From: Ctenosaura bakeri
Taxonomy: Eukaryota; Chordata; Lepidosauria; Squamata; Iguanidae
DNA length: 64,000 bases
Direction: 5' to 3'
Assembly (NCBI GenBank): GCA_948474755.1
Contig: CAOLHI010001812.1
Location: 372,001-436,000, forward strand
Position 1 is the stretch's first letter, and every line of letters begins with the position of its first letter. Shown piece after piece: positions 26,201 to 41,200 of the stretch. Below the pieces are notes generated by a model. It was not told where the DNA came from, made no database searches, and saw only the letters and a program-made list of their open reading frames with translations. The translations under genes were made by a program, and so were the position numbers.

Positions 26201-29200
26201 ATAGGTAATGCTTGTTAGAAAGATTTGAGATCCCATGTCTCTAACTCCCCAAACTGTCTTATCCAGTACCTGTAAATCCAGTACCCAATCCAATCTGTAT
26301 TCACAGTTATTAACATAGAGAGTTTGGATTTCTGAGGGAATGCACTGCCCCCCTCCTTCTTGCTGCTAGGCCTCAACTCCATAGCAACCAGCCTATTCAA
26401 GACAGTCACAGTTTACTGAGGCCCAAGAGCTCTCTGGCTGAGAATTCTAAAGGTCCCTCCCTAAACTGCAAACCCCAGGATTCCACAGAATCTTCTTAGG
26501 CAGCCAATCATATGAGGTCTTCGCCTGACACAGACATACAAACTTTGACTTTTTTATATTAGATTTAAAAAACCCCCACAAATGTTAATTATTTTTGACT
26601 GAAGTAGTATACTAAGACATTTCTAAAAGTACGGCCATTACATGAATCAAGGAGAGCTTGTGGGTTTCTCTCATCTTCCTCACTTTCTGTGGCTTGTGGA
26701 GTCCCTTTGAATATAAGTGTCCTTGAACAAAGAGACTGTTCTTCCTTCTAGACTAGATCTCTTTACTGTGAATATTCAGCACTGGTGTGGAAGCAATCCA
26801 TTCTCCATAGCAAAGATGGGGAACTATTGGTTCTCCAGATGTTTTTGATTACAAGTATCACAATTGTTTATTATTGGTTATGATGAGTATAACTAATGGA
26901 ACTCATAGGGCAAAACATCTGGAAGGCCAAAAGTTCCTCAGTCCTGTTCTACAGACTCGTGAATAGATTATACTACTGAAATAAAACAAAGAAACTCATT
27001 ATATAGCCAATCTATATAGATAAGAATCAATACAAAATGAAGATATGCAAAAGTAGTAATCAGAAATAAGGCAAGGAATCAACAAGTCTATTGTCATCTT
27101 AGTTAAAATGATGAACGTAACAGAACAGTTATTTGGTTGAGGGTGAGTGTTAATTTGAAAAAACTGAGCAGGAGATAATTTTTTTTAAAAAAATCATTTT
27201 TTAGAAAAAAAGGTTCAAAGACCTGCCATGTTTTTTAAAAAATTCAGAAAAAAATGTCCTTCCTCAAGGCAATCTAAAACTAAAAACATATGTAAATGTA
27301 CCCTCTAAAAATGGAGGGGGAATTTTAATGCACTAGATTTTTTTAATCAAAGTAATTTTTGAAGAACAACCAAGGTAGGAATAATAACCTATTGAGTTAT
27401 ACTCCTTTTTTTCAACAGGAAATAAACTACTTTTTCTAAATGTCTTAGAATAGTAGCTCCACCAAGATTCAATGGAATCTTCTACATGTAATTCCAGTCT
27501 ATTTAGAATTCCTAAATCTCAGGGCCTGAACCTTGTTCTCCAGCTCTCAGAACACGGGGAAAGAATCTCTGGGCAAGCACACTGTCTTGAAGATCGCGTG
27601 CATGTGTGTTTTCTCTTCATTTCTTAGACCTGGTAGGAGATTTATTTGAAACTGCAGCTGACAGTTTATTATGCTTAACTAATTTTAAACTGATGAATTA
27701 TTTAATGTATGTTCCATCTTTTACATTATTGTTAAAACTGATTTTATTGTAAACCACTCTTAATATAAAAATGTTATGTTTTCATGACACAGGTGTCTGC
27801 ACACATCTCTTAAAATGTGTAACATGGGAGGGATGAAGACAGGGCTGTAGTTATAAACAGGGGTAAAATGAGAGCACTGTCTTCCCATCAAATAAGAATT
27901 CTACCCTTCCCATGAAATTTTTGTTCACTGGGATCAGCCTTATATAGTCAATCATCAAGCTCCTGTCTAAACAGCAAAGTCTTTACTTTAATAGAAAAGA
28001 AAGTAGGAAGGGTGACAATCTAATTTCTCTGGGAAAGGAATTTCAGAGCCAGAGGAAAGCCACTGACAAACCCCTCCTTTGTTCTCACTAGACATACCGG
28101 TGAGGTTGGTGGGACAGACAGAAGGCCCTCACCAGTAGATCTCAAAGCATAGACTGGTTCATAAGGGAAAATACAGTCCTTCAAATAACCTGGACTTGAG
28201 CTGTCAAACCTAGCCTTTATGATAGATGATGCCTCTGAGATTGAGGAGCAACTGATTGTGCCAAGAAATGAGCCAGTGAGTGAGCAAATCAACTTGCAAA
28301 CATCTCCCACACTGGAAGGTCAAGCAGAGACAGAGTTGCCCCAGCCAGCTCATGATGGAGAGGGAACCAGCGGTGATTCAGAGGAGTCAGCCTTCAATCA
28401 CCTGTGCCCATCAGCCCTCAATCATGAAGACGGCTGAAACAGACGGCTCTGAGGGAGGCTGCATGGACCAGGTTGAAGAAACAATAACAAGCAGCACCTG
28501 TTCACAGCGGCTATTTAAGTCTGCCAGCGCGGCTGCTCTTTGCTTGCAGCAAATTACTAGCAAGCCCTCACAACCTTCATGTCTCCTGTTCCTTGAAACC
28601 CTCTGGATGGATCTCTGCCCCCTGGACCTTAGGACTGGACCTTGACATGGCTCGGCTTGCGTTTTTCCTTGTGTTTGGTGTATTCGGAGTCTCCCTGCAA
28701 GTATTTGCGACCTCCCTCCTCCCTTTGCTGGCTGAGGCTCGGCAAGGAGAGAATCCTGACAGCCTTTTGAATTGTGTCCAGAAATGTATCAGCAGCCAGT
28801 CAAGCTGTTGCAACAAGGGAGTTGTGTGTTCTAGAGGGCTGCATGATTCCCACTGTTACCCTGTTTACTGGGGGTCCCGGGAGGGACACCTAAATGCGCT
28901 CTCAATTAACTAAGTTTGGGGAAATTAGCTGAGAGCATGAGCTAGCAATGCGAGAGGCAGGGCAACACAGCAGAATCTTGTACCCAATGTCTACGGGGTC
29001 AGGCCAAGCCAAGGAGCACACCAAAGTTTAAGAATAATTGAGATTTTTATTAAATACAGACAAACAGTGTATGCCACACACACACTCAGATAACTATTGA
29101 AAATAAAGGTCGGAGTGGTATAGAGGGATTTTGAGAGGGATTGTTGAATTCGGTGGTATGACACCTATCCTGAAGCTTGGAGAGGTCTGAAGATTGAGTT

Positions 29201-32200
29201 CGTTGGTATGGAGTCGCAGTATGGGGGACTGAGGGGACAGCTCGCCAAACAAAGTGACGAGGTGGGATGGAAGTCCGGAGCAATCCGAGGAAGGTCTCGG
29301 AATCGGGGGGTTTTATAGGGAGAAATGTAACTGCAGGCTATTCCATACTTGGGGAAAACAATGAGTTTCGGGCGTGAGACAAAGCTTTGGAAAGGTCAAA
29401 ATTTAACATGATTCAGTTAGTTCCGAATTGACAAAGAGGTAGACAGTATGCAAATGCTCAGTGCTTGGCAGTTGAGTATTCAGCTTGCCAAGTTACCTGC
29501 TCGGGGCAGGGAGTCCTTTGTAAACAGCATGCATACATAATGACGGTGTTTGCAGAGAGGTCTCCTAAAGCGGTGGTCTGGCTATTTCTGGCCTGCCTGC
29601 GTGGAGAATGGAATGTCCAGCGATTAGTGGCCGAACCTATTTCTGTGCTTGTCCGGGGGCCTCACAAACACGTGGGAGAGGGGTAGTGGAAGAGAGCCAA
29701 ATTATTGATATCAAAATGATATCTTTATGCTATCTCCAAGGAGGTCTAACCTGCAGTAACACCACCCATTACAGAGGAATCTGCGCTAAGAAATACAGTT
29801 TCCTTACCACAAATAATTAGAAAGCAAACCTGGCATATCTTTTTTTTTTTTTATAGAGGCAACTGTATTTATTTGTTTCAATATAAAAAGGATGGAATTT
29901 TGTGGCACTTGTAAGATAAAAGTAATTTCTTTCAGCATCAGCTTTCACAAATTCCAGTCCACTTCTTCAGATACAATAACCTTGATTACAGAAAACTGGA
30001 ATCTGGATATACAACAGTGGAAGACAATTAGTAGCAATCTATACTTACTTTGTATAGAAGATCTGCTTTCCAGCTTAAAGCCAGAGGCACTGGCTTTTGA
30101 ATTCCAAGGAAGCTGTAGCGTCAAGATAAGTTCCCCCTGCACCTTCACCCGAGACACAGAACCATTTCTGCAGAAGTTTCCAATGTTGACTCTCTTCGTG
30201 TTAAGACGGCTGCCAATGTTATAAAGGATTTGATCAGAGCATGTGTCTCCAGGCAGAATTTGTCTCAGCCATGGAGAGAACTTGAGCTCAAGTCCACTTA
30301 GCCGATCAGCTTTAACTTCCCAAACAAAGGTCTTGTTAAGGGGTGCTAACTCAGAAGGTTGAAGCAGGACATCACCAAAAGGGCATTGTCTTGACATACA
30401 ATCTAGAAAAATACAGATGTACATTATATTACATTACATTATCCATTATATTACATTATATTATACACATTACATTAGAAAGGACTGTGGTCACATATAC
30501 ACATCCAAATTGTAAGGATTTGTGTTTTAGTGCCTGCATATCTATCTGAATTTTCTATAGTCATTCTATATCTGTAAGTCCTATAAATCTGTATGCATAC
30601 CATTTTTCCCTGATCAGCCACCTGGCACAAATGCAATAACAGAGTTTAATTCAATATTTAAGACATTACAATAGGAAGATGAGAAAATGGAAGGTACTGA
30701 ATTTGGTAAATTAAAAGATTATAAAGGCAAAATATATTGTAATAATTCCCTATTTTGCCATATTGCTTACCAGATGTAATAAGGCAAGTGGTTCATTACT
30801 GGGTCATTGCCTTCATTCTGATTTGAGAAGTACTTGCTGTGTATCTAATAGAACACTGGATTACGAGCTGGTCCCTAATATACATCATTCAGAAAAAATA
30901 AAAGTAATGGTCTCCATCAGTTGGGCTTAGATCAGCTTTCCCCATCCTGGTGCTTTCCAGGTGTTTTGGACTAAACTCCAAGTATTCCAAATCAGTGTTC
31001 ATGCTGGATGTGGCTGGTGGAAACTGGAGTCCAACAACATCAGATGGACACCAAGTTGGGGGAGGCTGACCTAGACAGTGGGGAACCTTAAAGACAATCT
31101 AGTAACTGTCTGCTTAGGCAAGCAAAGCATTTGGGAACCACTAATGAAACCAACTCAAGTAGAAGGCTACATCAGAACATGAAAAGCAGCTAGGTATGAG
31201 ATTAATTGGAAGAAGTCAAGCAAGGTAAAGTTAGCCTTCACCATCCCTCCTCCATTATGCTGAAGTAGTGGATGAACACATAAGGTAAAGAAGGAAAGTC
31301 CCTGGCCCATGGGCCAGATGTGGTCTTCAGGTCACAAGTGTCTTCTCTTATCTCTGAGCAATGGTTGCAGATGAGATAACAGGTGATTTAAAGCCCAGGA
31401 ACTTGTTGCATAATGCAGAGCTCCAGTCTGGATATCTGAAACCTATTGTTCTGAAGCTTGTTCCTGGGCATACATGCGTAGAATTGGGTTGTGTTGTCAA
31501 TGTTTGCTGTGAAAAAGATTTAACCAATCATCCACCCACTTTGCTTTGGACCTGCCCCATGCCTTTAGTGTTGTCCCCTGCTGGTCAGTGGCCCCTGAGA
31601 CTCTTCCAAAACTAAAGATCAACCCTTAGGATGAACAAATTTCCCATTCCGGTCATAAGCAATGGCCTAATAATTGCTTTTTCTCCTTCCCATTTATATA
31701 CCCCCAATACTATGGGACAGGGACATGCTACTGGGGAGAATTTTGCCTAGCAGAGAGAAAGATGAGCCAAAGGTAGCCAAGCAAGTACATCATCATTCTG
31801 ATCATAAAGCAGAAATATATCCAGCTTAAGAGCTGAAAAATGGGTCAATCTGAGAACACTCATCTTTATTTCCCTATTAACAGAGCAAAAAAATTATTCT
31901 TTTGGATTTCTGCCCTCAGAATCTCCCAGATACCATGGCCACTATCTAATCCCCCTACAAAAACAACAAAAACAAAACACTTTTCTGAGCTGTGCTATTA
32001 GAATTGCCAGCTCCAAAGAGGGTAGAGGGTATTCTTGCTATTAACACATTCAGTGAATTAACACTGCAATCCTAAGCATGCTTTTCCAGAAGGAAGTCTC
32101 ATCGAATTCACTGAGAATTATTACCTATAAGTATATGTAGAGCTGCAGTCTAGGCCTCTGAGCCCTCACCTTTAGGTTGTCATTTTGGTCCTGTCCTATT

Positions 32201-35200
32201 CATGCATTATCTTTTGGGAACCACAACAAAATTTCCCTCTGAAGTCTTTTTCACCTTCTTCTTTTCTAATATTCTTTTAAAAAAATAAAAAGTGTCATTA
32301 TACACTGAAGAGATACCAGAAGGTCTAGCTCTAAGTAGAGCAGCATGTTTTCACTAGGTTAACTGACAGAACAAGTGAGGTAATGACTTCAGTTGATACG
32401 TCCACAGGACAAAATTTTAATTGGCAAGGGCAAATGTTCATTAGGTAAGAACACACTTGCTTATGGCTTGAGTGATCAGTATTTTGGTATGGTAAGTTAG
32501 TCGCCACTTTCTGTCACAGGTGACCAGAGAAGCCCACCCCTCCTCCCCGAGTTTAGGGTTAGGGAGAAGGGGCAGGAGTCATCCTTGACATTACATTGTG
32601 GACCTTTTGGAGACTAGGACTAGCTGTTTAGCTTCTTGCTTGCTTGCCAAAATAGGTACTAGAAAAAAATTACTTTTTGAACTATAACTCCCAGAACCAT
32701 GTTGGCTAGGGGAGTCTGGGAGCTGGAGTCCAAAAAACATTTACAACTTGTGGGCCAAAAACTAAGAATCCCCCAGTGCTCATCTCTAAATTTGGAATCT
32801 AAGAGAGGGACAGGGCTCTGTAACTGCAGGAACAATTCCCCTCATCCCTGCAGCTCTATTCAGGCTTCTGGCAAATACAATAAGCCCTGCTGACAACTAT
32901 CCACATTACTTTAAAACGTTTCCAACTCAAGCTTACCAATGTTCTTCTCCACCACCAAGACCCAATATTTCTCCGGAGTTGAACAACCAAAAATAAAATT
33001 AAGCTGTTGTCCTGGATTTATTTTTTGTTCAGAAAAATATTGCTTTCCTCCTATTTGTATGGCGCAATTTTTCAGAACTGAAGATCCAGGTTTTATCCTA
33101 ATTGTTATGTTGTCAGTACGTTGAAGGTTGATCACAAAGGCACCTGGAAAGATTAAGAGGGAGGGGGTGAGTTGTACATCATGTTACTTGCTTCTAGAAT
33201 GGTTGCCGTCTTAGTCTTTTGCAGTAGAGAAGACTGTAGACCATGGGTGGCAGTGGTGTGGGCCTCCAGATGTTTTGGAATTGCATATCCCAGCATTCCT
33301 CATCATGGGCTCCACCAGTTAGGGCTGCTGAGAGGTGCAGTCCAGCAACTTCTTGAGGGCCACAAGTTGACCATTCTTGATCCAGACTATCAAAGCTTAT
33401 TACAAATAATGAGCTAGTACTTTAAAGGATTGTAAGTGCTCAGTCTTTCAAGTGCAAAGGTACAGTTATCATACATTTGTAAAATGGAATGATGATGTCT
33501 TTATTCCATCTTTACCCAGTCAAAAGAATATGCCTTTCTCCTCAATATTTCAATTTACAAAAAATATGTTCCATCTTCACATACACAAGCACTTTTGCAC
33601 ATATGCAGAAGACTGATAAGCCTACAACTGCATACACACCCACCCACACACCCATGCTGGATCATAACCTGTTCTGAAGGATCCCTTCAATCCAAGGATC
33701 CTAAAGGCTTCAGATAGAAGAAAAACAAAGGACCCTGTCCCTCTCTTACACTCATGGGCCATTTCCACACTAGACTGTTGTAGCGCTATTATTCCACTTA
33801 TGGAATTCCTATGGAATCCTGGGATTGTCCCAAGGACTACAAGAGTCTTCCATTCACTTAAAAAAACACATGACCTATATGAAGAGAGGGCTGCCCCTCC
33901 CAGTTGTCAATTCAAGGTAAGAAAACTTATAGGGAGCAAGTGTGGCTGTAAGAAAAGACACACAGGTAGCCCACTTTGCTGGGATGAAGCCCTTTGTTAC
34001 CATAACCTACAGCCTCCATCCTGCAGCATGTACTGTTTTCATAACCGAACATATTTATGGCTGAAAAAAACATGATCAAAGGCACACTGACCAGAAAGTG
34101 TGTTGCCAGGTCAAGCTAACCTAAGATGTGTTCAGGTCATAAATTCAGAGAGGATTAGGTGGGAAAACCTGACACTAATGAGTTTATGCTAAATCCTTTG
34201 AACACTCCAGGTTCTTTGCACTTCCGAATACAGTGTGAGACAAACTACCCAGATTGGTGAGCAATCAGAAATCATCCCTTTACCCTGCCCTATAGAGATC
34301 TTCTCTATACCACATACCTGCCTGGACATTAACAGGCTGTCAGGACTCCCATAACTCTTTTTGTAGCCGCAAACTCCCAATTAATAATTAGTCAATAACA
34401 CCCGGATCATAATAAAAGAGTTCTTTATTTCATTTGCGCAAGGGGGAGTAGCTGTGCTCATGTACCCAAGACAAACCACTCCAAAGAAATGGCTGCGCAT
34501 AGGCAGTTATATACCCTGCTAAGCACAATTACAGAAGCAAAAAATGCTAGTTAATTGGTTAATCCAAATACATACGTATCATGAATACATTATTATGTCA
34601 CCATTCCAGTATTGCACATGACCATGTAGGTAGTCCCAAATTATAATACTAGATCTCACCTTGGAGATGTGTAAATTATAATTCATTATAATATTAAAAT
34701 AGCGCATAATGAGCTAGAGGTAACTGTAAGTTATGAATATCTGCTTCCCTGCCCCCCAACAATCTGATTTAAGCTGACTCTCTTAACTACAATGTTTCAA
34801 GATGACCAGATGGTGTCTTACACCTAATATTTTGGCCCTCTGGAGTTAAGGCAATCAGCCCATTCCGGACTCCTTTAATCATATCACGGGAAAGCCATTG
34901 CAGTTTTGTCTATGCACTCTTTTCAGAGTATGAAACAGGGTATACAAACCCTAGCTTCAACATCAGGTACTTGTAGTACGTTGGGTATATTACGCTGCAC
35001 ATGGTACCCAAATTGCAGTTCCTCTGTGCTGCTCTCAGATTCTGTCTGAGTCATTCTGCTGTGACTCCTTCTTCTGGACTGGTAATGATCACCCTTTCCA
35101 CCCAATCTCTATCTATCTAATCTTCTTGTCTCGCTTTCTGATAGCTTTGAATGCTTCTTAAGAGTATCTGATTTCTCATGTGCTTGTCAATCCAAATAAA

Positions 35201-38200
35201 ATACTTTGTTTTTAACTTTTAACTGGAGTCCTCTCTACAGTTAGTACTGGTATGCCTAGGTGAAAAGATCCTGCCATTACCCTGCTCTCACAGGCCTCTT
35301 TTGAGTTATAAGTCCAAGAAATTCTAAGGAGACACTGGCATTGTGGGTGGAAACCAACATCCCCCATCTCTCAGAGTAACACTTCCTCAAAATGGTCCTC
35401 TCCAGGTGGGAGCTTGTGGCTTCTATGTTAGTGCGGAGGTGAATTCACTCTGGGTCTTAGTCTGAATTTTTAAAAAATTGATTATTAATTTTAACATGAA
35501 CCATCTAATTCACAAAGAAATATATGTTAGGAAAAAAATGAGGAAGAAGAAGAAGAAGAAAAAATAAACTAAAAACACTAAACAAAAACACTAAAACACG
35601 ATTCAGTAGTTTACTGAAACACAAAAGGGCTCTGACCTTGCCCACAACCAAACCACAATGAAAGAAAAAGAATTAAAGGAAAACATATTCTACCATATAG
35701 TTTCTGCTAGAATTACTAGTAACCATAGCTACAGATTATTGCATTGTTAGATTTCTTATTGCTCAAAAAATCATAAATGGTTCCCAATCTTTCAAAAAAT
35801 CCCCAGTTGTCTTATCCTTTAAAACCCACCTTAGTTTGGCAATTTGGGCTAACTCAGCGCCTTAACAATCCATTCTTCCATTGTTGGTACTTCAGTCCGC
35901 TTTCATGTAAGAGCAAACAATACGCTTACTGCTCTTGTCATACAGAAGTAATCCAAAATCATACAGAAATAATACAAAATCCACCTTGAAAATTTTTTAG
36001 ATTAACATGTAAATCGTAGACCAATAATATTTCACCTTTTTGGAAGTGTCTCAGCCTGAGTTTTAAAGGAACTATCTAAGGTGCCAACAGCTATCCTTCA
36101 AATAGGTTCAGCACCTTGAACAACTCCCACAAAATTTTGGGCTAAAATCCAGAGCAGAGTCACCGCCTCACTGTCATAAAAGTCACCAACTGCCACTGCC
36201 CACCCTTAAACTGGGCTGCCCTCCTGCCTACATTAGGAGGGCATCTCTTTCCACTAAGCAACTGGAAAATGCTGGGCATCTCAGCAGACCACAATAATAT
36301 GTTGGTTGCTGTTCTATAAACCAAAGCTCATGAATCATATTTTATTTTTTTCCTCCAGTGTCACAAGCACTATGCTAGGCCAGGCCACTGAAAGTTCCTC
36401 TTTAACTGATCAGTGCATTGTGAATAATTAGTAAACTGTGCCAGTGTTAAATAAAAACAATTGTGGGTCCTAGGCCAGGTCCTTCTTAGCCTGTTTGACA
36501 ATCCAGCCCTAGTCAAAACAACTTCAGTCTCAGTCATTGGGAAACAAAGAATTAAGTGTGTGATCTACTATAGATGTTCTCAGTTGTCATGCCCTCTTCC
36601 TGTGAACAGAGCTTGCTTGAGAACTTCTCCTTTAGGGAAAGATTTTTTTGCAATGAAGGCACAATTTAGGAGAAGTATCAACTTGAGCAGAACTGGGTTC
36701 TGAAAGCTTTAGTTAGTAGATTAATTAATTAATGCTTTAGCTGATTAAAAACTGGTTCCATCAACACCGAGATTTAATTGCTGTGTTAAGCTACTTTGTT
36801 TCTTGTGACTGGCTGCAATCATGAACAACAGAAAAATTGTTAAGCACACACTTTCCTGTTACAAGTGTGAGCCATAGCCCTTTTTGGCTCCATAAAGTGA
36901 AACATTTCCTCAGTTGTGAAAGAGATCTACACTGGAGTTCCTGAAATCTGCAAATTTATCTTCCATCTTACTGATTAGTCAAACCAGTTGAACATTCTCA
37001 GTATTGTGAATCTGTTAACAACTATAAAAAGGACTGCTTGATTTAACTTCATCATCCGTGACTATTCCCAACAAAAACCGGCTGACCTCTGTATTAGTAG
37101 AGAGTGGTAAGCCGGTGACAAGAATAACCATATTTTGTAACCTATATAGATCACTCATATTTAGTAGAGAATCCATGTGCTTGCTCAGTCTGCATGATGT
37201 ATTCTGCCTCTTCTAGTTATGGGCATGGTGAAAAAGCTTAGCAAGACAAGAAAATGTGTCACTTGCCACAGAAGTCACTGGATCATAGGAGGTACCTTAC
37301 ACTGAGTCAGACCATTGATCTAACTTGCTGAGTACTGTCAAATCTCCAGAGTTAAGGAAGTATTCCTTCCTAGTCTTACCTAGCGGTCACCCACCCAAGT
37401 GCTAATCAAAGTCAACCCAGTTTAACTTCTGAAACCAGATGAGACTGGGCATGCCCATGGCTCTATGGTGGTTAAACTCCACTTTCCTTCTCCACCAGCT
37501 CGCAAGTTTTCTTCAGGCCCATAAAATTACCTGACTAACACAATCGATCTCCCTGTATAACAGGGGTGGGAAAACTATGCTCCCTTCAAATGTTTTGGAC
37601 TACAGCACCACTATCCCTTATCACGGTAGGCTGGATTGTGAAGAACTATAGGCTAAAACAACCAATGGCCTAAGAGTCCCCACTGCTGCTGTAGAAGTAA
37701 TTGCACACAGAGCAAGTTTTTAGACATTAGGAAGCTGCATCAGGGCAATTTGGAAATTTTTAAAACTAAAAGTGAGCTTTGGGTATTTTTAACTATTCAC
37801 CATGATGGCACATCTAACACCAAAATTCACTGCTTGTTTTTGGTTAGAGTAGAATGCAAATTGCTTCATAAATGGTTCCAAAGAACATAGAGAACACAAA
37901 GAGAGGACATTTTAATCTTCAGTAAGGTTCTGGTTCTTCTGCATATTATCTACCCAATTTGGCACCTGAAATCCACAGGCTGCTTTTGGGTTCTGGTAGC
38001 TCTCTTCCAGAATGCCCTTATATCAATGGTCCAAATGCCCTATCTATCTTTGGCCATGTTATTTACAGCTAACTTGCTGGCTACATTAAGAGTAAATTAT
38101 AAACAATGTGTATACTGGCATGTTAACTATGCGAGCAGCTTAGATCTCGACCAAGAGCTATGTTGAACTGCTTCGTGGAGTCAACAATTCTCCCAGGGTC

Positions 38201-41200
38201 AGAAAATGGCAAAGTTCACTTTCACTAATCCATAAACAAACTCAGAATCTGTAGGAAAAGTAAAAGCAGCATCATCTGAAGGATAAGCAAATATTTCCCG
38301 TAACTAAATATTTAGAATCACAGGGTAAGTAAAGATCTTACCATATTCAGTATTGGAATAAAAGGACTGAACTACCATCTGGAGAAAGAAGCAAATTCCA
38401 TTTACTGGAGTGGTTTTCAAGTATACCAAGAGAACTATGAGTCACGCTGAAGAAAGAGAGGGTGTATGCATGTTTTAAGTCTACGCTTCTCTCTGCATGT
38501 ATCCTTGTGAGGATTACAAGAAATGCACACTGCGCTCATAAAAAGGGGATTTCTTTGGGCTGTAAACCCTCAGTTTAGCATGATGATACACCGGATGGTG
38601 AAGTGAAAGACTGCACAGCTGAGCTCTCCCAAAGGTGATTCTGCCTTCTTGCTCAGCCAATGCCCACACAAGAAAATAGATACCACGATTTGAAAAGAGA
38701 AGGAGTTATGTCCATCCAAGTGGTTCTCCAGAGCCAATAGTGCTGATGTCTTTCATGTTAGTGGAACAATGAAGCCACCTTGGGTTTTAGGTTCAGTTTT
38801 GAAGGGCCTCGGCAAGAGGTTGAACCTTATCACCGAAACAGGCTCAGCGCTCTAGATAGCTGCTTTATAGTAAAGACCAAAACAAAGGAGCTGATTTACT
38901 GCCTCACTGACCTAAAAAGCCAGCAACTGCAACTGACCCCATCTCCATGAAGCCAGAGATCCATTCAGGTTTTAGGTAGATTACCACATTCTTTATTTAT
39001 ATGCAAGATTCTTTCCTCCTTTTAACCACAGATTGTCCACCGATGCTTGTTTAGGTTTTCACTAACAATAAACAGCAATTATAGACTATTGTGGTTTAAG
39101 ACCACTTTGCTCAGGTACAAGCAGTTTCATGCCTCAGTCTTACTCTCTTGCCTTTACTAAATATGCCTCTCTTCCTTTCTTTAAAGCTTACATTTAAAAA
39201 AGACAAGACTTCATCATGTTCAGAACTCTAACTGTAAGTAACTTCATTATTAATATTATATCAGAAAATTATAAATACCACCTCTAATCAAGAATTATTT
39301 AATGAGGAGAATATATATTCAGAGAACGGCAATGGCAAACTGTCTCTGAATATTCCTTACCTAAGAAAACTCTATGAAACTCATGGCTTTGCTATAAACC
39401 AACTGACAAGCTGAACGTACATATTTTATTAAGTACTACAAGAATTATTTTATCCATATTTTAAAGCATAAAAGCCTCACTAGGCCTTTATGCAGGGAAC
39501 TTTTAAGCCTGCCATCCGTTGTCTTCAGAACAAAAAGATCCAGTTAGCTAGGAATTTTATCAGAAGAATGGCACTGCAAGGTGTTGCTTAGCTCCCACTC
39601 TCTTGACTGTTTTTCTGTTCTTACCTCCCAGCGCCTGCTTTTTCAGCAAGAGGCATAAAGCCTTCTCTTCACATTGGGGGATAATTCAGAATAGGAAAAA
39701 AAACTGCAGGAAAAAGACTAGAACAGCTTCCTTCCAAACTTCTATCACTGATGGCATTCCTGCCATGTCTCCCATATGTAAAACTTTATATGAGGGATCT
39801 TAAACCTGAGTGGGGATTACATTCAAGGTGGTACAGATGAGGTGTGCCAGTAAACTAAAGAACCTCCTTCCTTCTTGTATTCAGTGATGCCATCAAGTCA
39901 GCATTTTGGGGCACAAGGCCAGGATCCCACCAGCTAGAATTACCAGAGGCACTCCAAAATTCTTGTATATCACATTTTAATTATGAGTTATAATACATTT
40001 TACCATTAATATGGAGGGCCCCACATAAAACCACTAAAGCAGGAATCTTCAATTATCTCTGATGTCAGTATAGTAAATGACCCTCATATCTTCATTCTTG
40101 TTTTGCCCAGTCAATAATGGCTCCATTGCAATTTAATAACTATCAGTGGGTCCTAATGGTTAGAAATGTCACAGGCTGGTCAAGCTCACTTCATACATGT
40201 GTGACATTTTTAGAGAACGTAAGGTAAAGAATTTAACTAACACATTAGATACATGCTATAGAGTCTTCAGGTTGAGACACCAATATCTTTGGGTCATAGT
40301 ATATGCACAGTCCTCAGATACACCTTCATGTAACTACTTCAGCTTTAGTTGTGCATCTGTAGAATTGATAAAATACTCATCTGCCTCATGGGCTGTTTCA
40401 TGTCATCACTGTGTAGTTACCTGTTCCAAGATTTAAGCAATGAGGTTTATATAATTCATATACAAAATTCACCAAGATGTAGCCTAGATAAAAAAATCAA
40501 GATTTAAGCATTTAATTGTTAGCATTTGAGACTCAGATGAATACTGTTTTGGAAGATAGACCCTTAATTTAGCAATAAGGCACTGACACATTTTTCTTCC
40601 ATGCATTGCCTAATATAACCTTTTCTAGCTAGATGTTCTACAGTTTCAGAAAATGCCCATACAAAGTACAAATTTCCAATCCAAGAGGCTAAAAAAAGCT
40701 GCATTTAAATACTAGACACTTTAATTATAAACCTTGATTCATCGTGTAAGCATGAGTAAAGTACTAGAACTCTTATCCATTTCAGTGGGTTTCTCATGGA
40801 AGTTGTATACAATGTTAAGATGCATTTAAAAGCCTGATTATTAAAAACATTTTAAAGTTTTGCTGCTTCCGAAATAAAGATTGCATTTTAAGATTAACAG
40901 TACAACCTATGTATTTTTAGTTTAGAAGTAAGGCCCGTTGTGATCAGTGTGATCAGCACTCCCAAATAACTGTCCACAAAATTGAAGGCTAGAGGTGCTT
41001 TCACAATGTTTTACTTTTTAAAATATGGCAGCACAAAAGTCAATGGAAACTATACCAAACCTTCCTAGTTCATACGAACATGACAAGAACCTTGCTAAAC
41101 TAAAGTTATTTATAATACAATACTTTTTTATGACAAGAGCATTATTATCATTTCTTCATGTTAATGTTAATGCCACCTTGTTATAGGTTGTGGTACTGGT

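Larger units (their letters stand above)
25309..30048 (-). other. CDCP1 intron 3
   Basis: GT-AG, phase 1. It holds an L2 tail, the second Helitron-like copy, an L2 fragment and two LTR-like segments. The spliced gene crosses them without any exon inside. Confidence 0.85.
30403..32936 (-). other. CDCP1 intron 2
   Basis: GT-AG, phase 1. It contains a small ATTACATT tandem repeat and hairpin-repeat fragments. No gene is supported. Confidence 0.85.

Noticed and set aside
28646..28912. Open frame with a hydrophobic N terminus and many cysteines, resembling a small secreted protein
   Set aside because: It sits across LTR-like repeat sequence in an intron, has no recognised family, no splice support and no clear regulatory context.
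30420..30477. CRISPR-like array of short repeats
   Set aside because: It is a simple ATTACATT tandem repeat without spacers, in a vertebrate intron.
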